A stretch of DNA of 46,930 nt, taken from positions 72,501-119,430 of the forward strand of contig RPFO01001668.1 of the NCBI GenBank assembly GCA_009746045.1, in the 5' to 3' direction. Made by a program: the position numbers and the translations under genes. This stretch comes from Mesostigma viride. Its lineage: Eukaryota; Streptophyta; Mesostigmatophyceae; Mesostigmatales; Mesostigmataceae. Shown piece by piece: positions 42,674 to 46,930 of the stretch. The notes under the pieces are model-generated. The model had not been told where the DNA came from. It saw only the letters and a program-made list of their open reading frames with translations, and did no database searches. Position 1 is the first letter of the stretch, and the number at the start of each line of letters is the position of its first letter.

Positions 42674-44183
42674 TCAAGAACTGAAATCCCGGTCATAGTC
42701 GTAATTAAGGTTGCGGTTCATCATGAGCGCAGCAAACTCAAGCTCAAGGTCGGCCTGCCGCTTGCGGTAGACGAGCACCGCACCCACAACCACGCAGATG
42801 AGCAAGAAGATGACTCCCCACATGCCGTAAGTGAGGAGCGAAAACCAGCGCTCCTGCGCCTCCTCCTCCTTGCGCTTGTCGTCGCGGATCATGCGCGCCC
42901 AGTCCTTGGACAGGTCCCACACCAGGAACTGGAGGTGGGAGGGGGGAGGCCGGGGGGGTGGGGGGCATTCCCACAGTACGAGTTAGTTTTAGGGTAAATT
43001 AAAAACTCGAGGTCACGTTGGGGAGCCATGACATGGATGGATACGGGGACCAGGAGATGGGGAGTATGTAGGCAGATAAGTGGGCATGCAGACGCATTGA
43101 AACAAATTGGCGGTGTGTTTAACAAAGTGCCTACTCCTGGCGGGTGGGACCTGGTCCACATGGCATCTCGGATTGCTGGTTTCGGAGAATTTAAAGCTGG
43201 TGATATGCATCGCAGGTTCCTTGTTTTAAGTGTAAAAATTGATGCACATGAGAATATGGGTTTTAAACCCTATCCTACCCTGGAAAAGCAGAAAAGGGCA
43301 TGGATACACAACAAATCATGCCAGCATTGCCCCATATCACCATATATGCATGACCCCCTCCCCCGCTAGAAAAGTGGAATCTAACGCTTTGGGGCTGCCT
43401 TGAAAAATGCTAGCCTCCCTGTGGGTTACCCACCTCCCCTGGCCGCAGGTTGAGCTGGTACAGGCTCATCTCGTCGTCCAGCGGCACCACGCTGCCGTTG
43501 CGGGTCATCAGCACCGACTGCGTCTCCTTGTTCTGGCGTACGCGGGGATCATGCAACGGTAGGGTGAATTCCAATATTTTATGACAAGTTTCAGGTCAAC
43601 TTGCAGTGCATAGTTGCAGTGCAAGTTGCAGTGCAAGTTGCAAGTGGAGATAACTCTCGTAATTACCCATTTGCCACCAGCATGTTGTTTCATTATCAGT
43701 GAGTCGCAAATGTTTGCGTGCTTGATTGCAAGCTTTCCAGGGCCATGTTCTCAGAAGCACGAAACGGGCGCTTCCTCAGTACCGCTGAAGGACTAGCATG
43801 TTGAAAATAGACATGCCATGCAGCAAAACCAGATGGGGGAAGGACGCTACTATCTAAAGAAGGGATCATCCTCACCCCCCCACGCACCTGGTACGAGGAC
43901 AGGTTCAAAAACGACAGTGCAGCAAACTTGACATCTTTAAGCTTGAACTTCTTGGGCATGGCCTGGCAGACCACGTGCTTGCGCGCGCGCAGGCAGGGGA
44001 TGTGCACGCGCACGCTGATCACCTCCGGCTCCAGCACAAACACCTCCCCCTCGGGGGCCACGTTGATCGTCTCCTTGGCACCCAGCGGCAGCTCGCCGGA
44101 CGCGCGGCGCACGACCAGCGAGTGCCAGAAGTGCTCACGGTCACGCGGAAGCGGCACGCCGTACATCTTGAGCGCCGCCGTGA
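42674..44183 (-). CDS. Single-pass membrane protein of unknown family, 3' exons (44183-43888, 43532-43434, 42928-42674)
   Basis: Three minus-strand exons join in frame to give about 215 C-terminal residues. The first (acceptor at 44184, split codon, then TAALKMYGVPLPRDREHFWH) contains SGELPLGAKETINVAPEGEV and KKFKLKDVKFAALSFLNLSS. The second gives NKETQSVLMTRNGSVVPLDD and EMSLYQLNLRPGE. The third gives FLVWDLSKDWARMIRDDKRK, a transmembrane helix about MWGVIFLLICVVVGAVLVY, then RKRQADLELEFAALMMNRNL and NYDYDRDFSS-stop. This implies an N-terminal lumenal or extracellular domain, one helix and a cytosolic tail of about 35 residues. I do not recognise the family. The 5' exons should lie at higher coordinates but the sequence there is a G-rich tract followed by another gene. 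Its introns show no clear exon-edge copies. Confidence 0.72.
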
Positions 44184-44234
44184 CTGGGGCAGAGGGGGGG
44201 GGCGTTGGGGGTGGAGTGGGAGGGCGGAGTGGGG

Positions 44235-44361
44235 GGGTAGGGGGAGGCGAAATTGAGGGGAATGGGGAGGGGAGGGGAGGGGAGGGGAGGGGGAGGGGGA
44301 GGGGGAGGGGGAGGGGGAGGGGGAGGGGGAGGGGGAGGGGGAGGGGGGGGGGGGGGGGGGG

Positions 44362-44405
<44 letters not shown>

Positions 44406-44522
44406 CGGGGCGGGGCGGGGGGGGGCGGGGCGGGGGCGGGGCGGGGCGGGGGGGGGGGGGGGGGGGGGGGCGGGCGGGGCGGGGGGCGGGGGGCGGGCGG
44501 GGGGAGGGGGGGGGGGGGGGGG
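44235..44522. repeat. G-rich simple repeat and poly-G tract
   Basis: (gggga)/(ggggga) repeats at 44263-44345, then nearly pure G with scattered C or A up to 44522. This low-information stretch separates two genes that both lack their 5' exons. It could be natural or an assembly artefact. Confidence 0.9.
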
Positions 44523-44757
44523 AAAGAGCAGCTAAGTTTTTTTTTCAGTCCTGTGCAAAACTATTTTTAAAGAGATTTGCAATCTCTTTTGTAGTTTTCA
44601 AAGCATTTCAAATGGCATGTCTCTGTAGGTCCCCCGCACGGAAGCCCTGGATGGCATCGTAACTCTGCACATGTATGTGTCCTGTTGGTTGCTGCTACCA
44701 TGTGGCATGCATGGTTACCCCTTGTTTCTTCATTGGATTGTATGCTGGCGCCTGCAG
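44523..44757. other. Upstream of the S28 exons; possible degraded exon edge
   Basis: tgtag|gtccccc..cggaagccctggatgg (about 44625-44650) follows an AG and reads VPRTEALDGIVT, faintly like the TPRP-W segment that precedes the next exon in S28 enzymes. Not strong enough to call an exon. Confidence 0.35.
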
Positions 44758-46295
44758 AACATCAGCGAGGTGCTCGCCCACTTTGGCAGCAACATCATCT
44801 TCAGCAACGGCAAGCTGGACCCATGGAGCGGCGGCGGGTGAGTTTGCTGGACTTGTTTGCCACCACGTTGGATGTGCAAAGGCAAAGCACGCTTGCCACG
44901 GTTGCAATATTCAACAGTGCAAGTAATTTCCTTAACTGCTACTCCTTGATGTTGCCCTCAAGGCTCAGTCCTTGGTGTCACTTGCCCACTCTTGTCTCTC
45001 GCCTTCTCTTCTTCCTTTGCTCCCTCATTGCAGCTCCCTCATTCATAATATTTAATTGACTGTTCTAGTTAAATGTTTTGAATACTTTATTCTGCACCCT
45101 AGGCCCCCCCATTTCTCGATGTAACATTTAGATAATTGTCCATCCCCATTTAGAATGGACAATTGGCTGCCCAGATCTGTCTACTTTGCTATAAATGGCC
45201 AGATGGTGTAAGTTGCGTCTTGTACCCCATACTCGTGTCCTGCGCATTGATCTCGAATCCCATGGACGTGCATCGCGGTTTCCAAGAAGGCACGCCTGCT
45301 TCCATTCGCCCGCTGGTCATGTCTCCGTTTCTCATCCGTGCTCAGCCTTTCTTCGGCCGTGTTTTACCTTGTTCCCTGTCTGGCCAATGGTGTGCAGGGT
45401 GTTGAAGAGCATCTCGCCGAGCCTGGTGGCCATCACCATCAGCGAAGGTAGGCCTGCACATGCCAAGCGAAACTATCAAAAGAATTGCTTTCTCAGTAAA
45501 CTTGATGTTGCTCCCCACGATCTTTGAGTCGCTCCCATCTCCCCCTGGGATATGTGCAGGCATGTTTGCGAAATCCTGCAGGCATGTTTGCGGCATCCTG
45601 TTATAGGTCTGTCACCGATAAATATTTATCCCAGAATATTGCCTATCACGCCATGCTACATACCAGCTTGTAGCCAGCCTCCTGTTGCTGTCACCATCAA
45701 TTTCCCTTCTCTGAGGGAGAATGGCATGTTTGATCTTTTCATCCCTCTTCCTCTCTTTGGCTAGGCAACATATTACAGGGTTTATGGTCTACCTTGGAAC
45801 TGCTCCTGCTATGTGAGAAACTTCTCTGCGGACGCACCATATAGCTGTTTGGCCTATTTTTCCAGTGTGTGGGTGTGTTTTCCATGTAACTGTTTTTGCC
45901 TATAGGTGTGCACCAGATGGACCATCATTTTTGCGGTTGGCCTAATTGCCAATAATCTTTTGCCCAGTTTGTGGTGCCACCTTGGCAGGCTTGCACCACC
46001 TGGACTGTTTGGGCTGCTTGTAATCTAACACCATTGTGTTTTCCCTTTTAAATAGGCGCGCACCACCCGGACCATCATACTCTCATTTGGGCTGTTTTAT
46101 TTATTTATTTTGTCCGTCATCTTTACCCATGTATCTCCTCGCGCAGGCGCGCACCACCTGGACCTGCGCGCGTCCGCCCCCGACGACCCCATGTGCGTCA
46201 AGGAGGCGCGCGAGGCCGAGCGGCGCTACATCGGCGAGTGGCTCGCCATGCAGCCCGCGCCCGGTCCGCGCGCCGCCACGTCCACCACGAAATGA
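44758..46295 (+). CDS. Serine carboxypeptidase S28 family (lysosomal Pro-X carboxypeptidase/DPP2 type), 3' exons 44758-44837, 45398-45447, 46147-46295
   Basis: The C-terminal part of a secreted or lysosomal/vacuolar peptidase that cleaves after proline. The three exons join in frame. First: NISEVLAHFGSNIIFSNGKL-DPWSGG with the family's SNIIFSNG-x-LDPW block and the catalytic Asp. Second: GVLKSISPSLVAITISEG. Third: AHHLDLRASAPDDPMCVKEA with the catalytic His, then REAERRYIGEWLAMQ and a short tail to the TGA. Split codons at both joins (phases 2 and 1) restore Gly. The catalytic Ser and the N-terminal two-thirds are absent, and there is no room for them before the G-rich tract and the minus-strand gene. 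Intron 2 holds repeated copies of the third exon's start. Confidence 0.88.
45448..46146 (+). repeat. S28 intron with three copies of the last exon's start and acceptor
   Basis: The true acceptor is gcgcag|gcgcgcaccacctggac at 46147. Copies lie at 45906 (tatag|gtgtgcaccagatggac), 45989 (ggcag|gcttgcaccacctggac) and 46056 (aatag|gcgcgcaccacccggac). Each has its own AG, and two also share ccatcat and tttgggctg-like sequence downstream. Near 45557-45600 gcaggcatgtttgcg occurs twice. Confidence 0.85.
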
Positions 46296-46411
46296 AGGTG
46301 CTGGCGGGGCTGGTCTCGCTGCTGCTCACCGTGGCGCTTATCTACGTTGGGTGGATGATGTACAAGCAGTACCGGCGCGAGCAGGCCACGAGCTACATGA
46401 GGATCGTTTGA
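46292..46411 (+). CDS. Short transmembrane ORF overlapping the S28 stop by ATGA
   Basis: 39 codons starting at the ATG inside ATGA: MKVLAGLVSLLLTVALIYVG, then WMMYKQYRREQATSYMRIV. It is a clear hydrophobic helix followed by a basic tail, as in a membrane anchor. It is in another frame from the peptidase. Either a frameshift (natural or sequencing) or unseen splicing separates the S28 enzyme from a C-terminal anchor. Independent translation of a 39-residue ORF in a eukaryotic mRNA is less likely. Confidence 0.5.
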   Translation: MKVLAGLVSLLLTVALIYVGWMMYKQYRREQATSYMRIV

Positions 46412-46735
46412 ACGCCCGGGTTGTATATAGAGGGATCGAATCTCGGGACGTAGTTTTGTGCGGTATAGAGGGACATGCGCAGGGATCTAGTTAGTTTATT
46501 GATAGATATGTAGATAGAGATATAACAAGAGGTATGGATTTAGGGAGCCAGCATGCAGTACCCCGGGCAAGTTGCTTTGTGCCCACTGGGAACAAGCAGC
46601 CTGTAGTAGCAGCAAAGCGACTGCACGAAGCACATAGATTATTGTGACATCTGGATGTACTCAGTCGTAGCGACCATATGCGATCATGTGCCAGCCCCGG
46701 TGTAAGAGGATGAACTAAGTATCTGGCCGCCTCTG
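46412..46735. other. 3' flank of the S28 gene
   Basis: Probable 3' UTR and flank. gatagatatgtagatagaga is a short simple repeat. No gene seen. Confidence 0.45.
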
Positions 46736-46740
46736 CATGT

Positions 46741-46930
46741 TCTGATTTGGCACGCCGCAAATAGTGAAAACCATTTGCGTTTTTAGTGCCGGTCCGCGGA
46801 AAACGCGATCTGCAAATGAATCCAGGCCGGAATCGAACTGTGGACCTCTCGCACCCACTTTTGCTGACTATAGGACGGACGTCTCCTGATCCTAAGGCAT
46901 CGCCAGCTGACACCTACAGTCCAACCGCAA
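46741..46930 (-). mobile_element. tRNA-derived SINE, minus strand, cut by the window end
   Basis: A diverged copy of the 25154/41791 family: gatttggcacgccgcaaata, gtgaaaaccatttgcg hairpin remnant, aatgaatccaggccggaatc (B box), tgctgactataggacggacg. It has tcctgatcctaaggcatcgc where the others have tccggttaccatggcatcgc, so it belongs to another subfamily. Confidence 0.85.

Noticed and set aside
43100-43165. Exon-edge copy in the membrane-protein intron (gggtgggacctggtcc)
   Set aside because: The resemblance to the exon start is short and in the wrong orientation.
42674-44183. Assignment of the membrane protein to HAP2 or another named fusogen or receptor family
   Set aside because: Single-pass topology alone is not enough. 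No diagnostic motif is visible in the exons present.
43928-44662. Gly-rich ORFs at the poly-G tract
   Set aside because: Simple-sequence artefacts that overlap the minus-strand exon.

Overview
This is a nuclear window from a repeat-rich eukaryote. Evidence: spliced genes with GT-AG introns, an intronless histone H3 gene, an AP-4 adaptor subunit, a WAT1/EamA-type transporter, an S28 carboxypeptidase, and several classes of retroelement (APE-type LINEs, a Penelope-like reverse transcriptase, tRNA-derived SINEs). The WAT1-like transporter, AP-4 and GC-rich exons suggest an alga, most likely of the green lineage. The H3 sequence is not the usual volvocalean type and I cannot fix the phylum.

Layout. 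1-5913: 3' part of a WAT1/EamA transporter gene (+), whose first visible exon carries a loop of about 900 low-complexity residues. 5914-7564: no recognisable gene. 7565-15592: nested retroelement debris, including LINE-A fragments, three L1-ORF1p-like units, a Penelope-like RT ORF (12907-14520) and short elements with a shared 3' hairpin. 15593-27110: a large inverted structure. A 173-bp satellite array (+) and its reverse-complement array (-) flank a 109-bp satellite that holds an apparently intact 5-kb L1-like LINE with a 15-bp target-site duplication. 27115-28323: a LINE-A copy with an inverted 5' part. 30056-30466: histone H3 (-), divergent from AP-4 sigma (+, 31324-35573, four exons, 143 aa). 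36339-41430: more retroelements, including two LINE-A copies. 41791-42284: SINE insertion. 42674-44183: 3' exons of an unidentified single-pass membrane protein (-). 44235-44522: G-rich and poly-G tract. 44758-46295: 3' exons of an S28 serine carboxypeptidase (+). 46741-46930: another SINE, cut by the window edge.

Two patterns stand out. First, three unrelated host genes (WAT1-like, AP-4 sigma, S28) have introns, and in one case a 3' flank, filled with decaying copies of the adjacent exon edge together with its splice site. These look like repeated tandem duplications across exon-intron junctions. One copy in AP-4 sigma keeps the frame and would insert 132 residues, mostly polyproline. Second, retroelements that otherwise differ share a 3'-terminal hairpin (5-bp stem, CMAC loop) followed by a TTAATT-type tail. 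Its stem pairs change together between copies, which points to a conserved RNA signal used in retrotransposition.

Gene models were built by eye from reading frame, splice sites and remembered family features. No alignment or database search was run.
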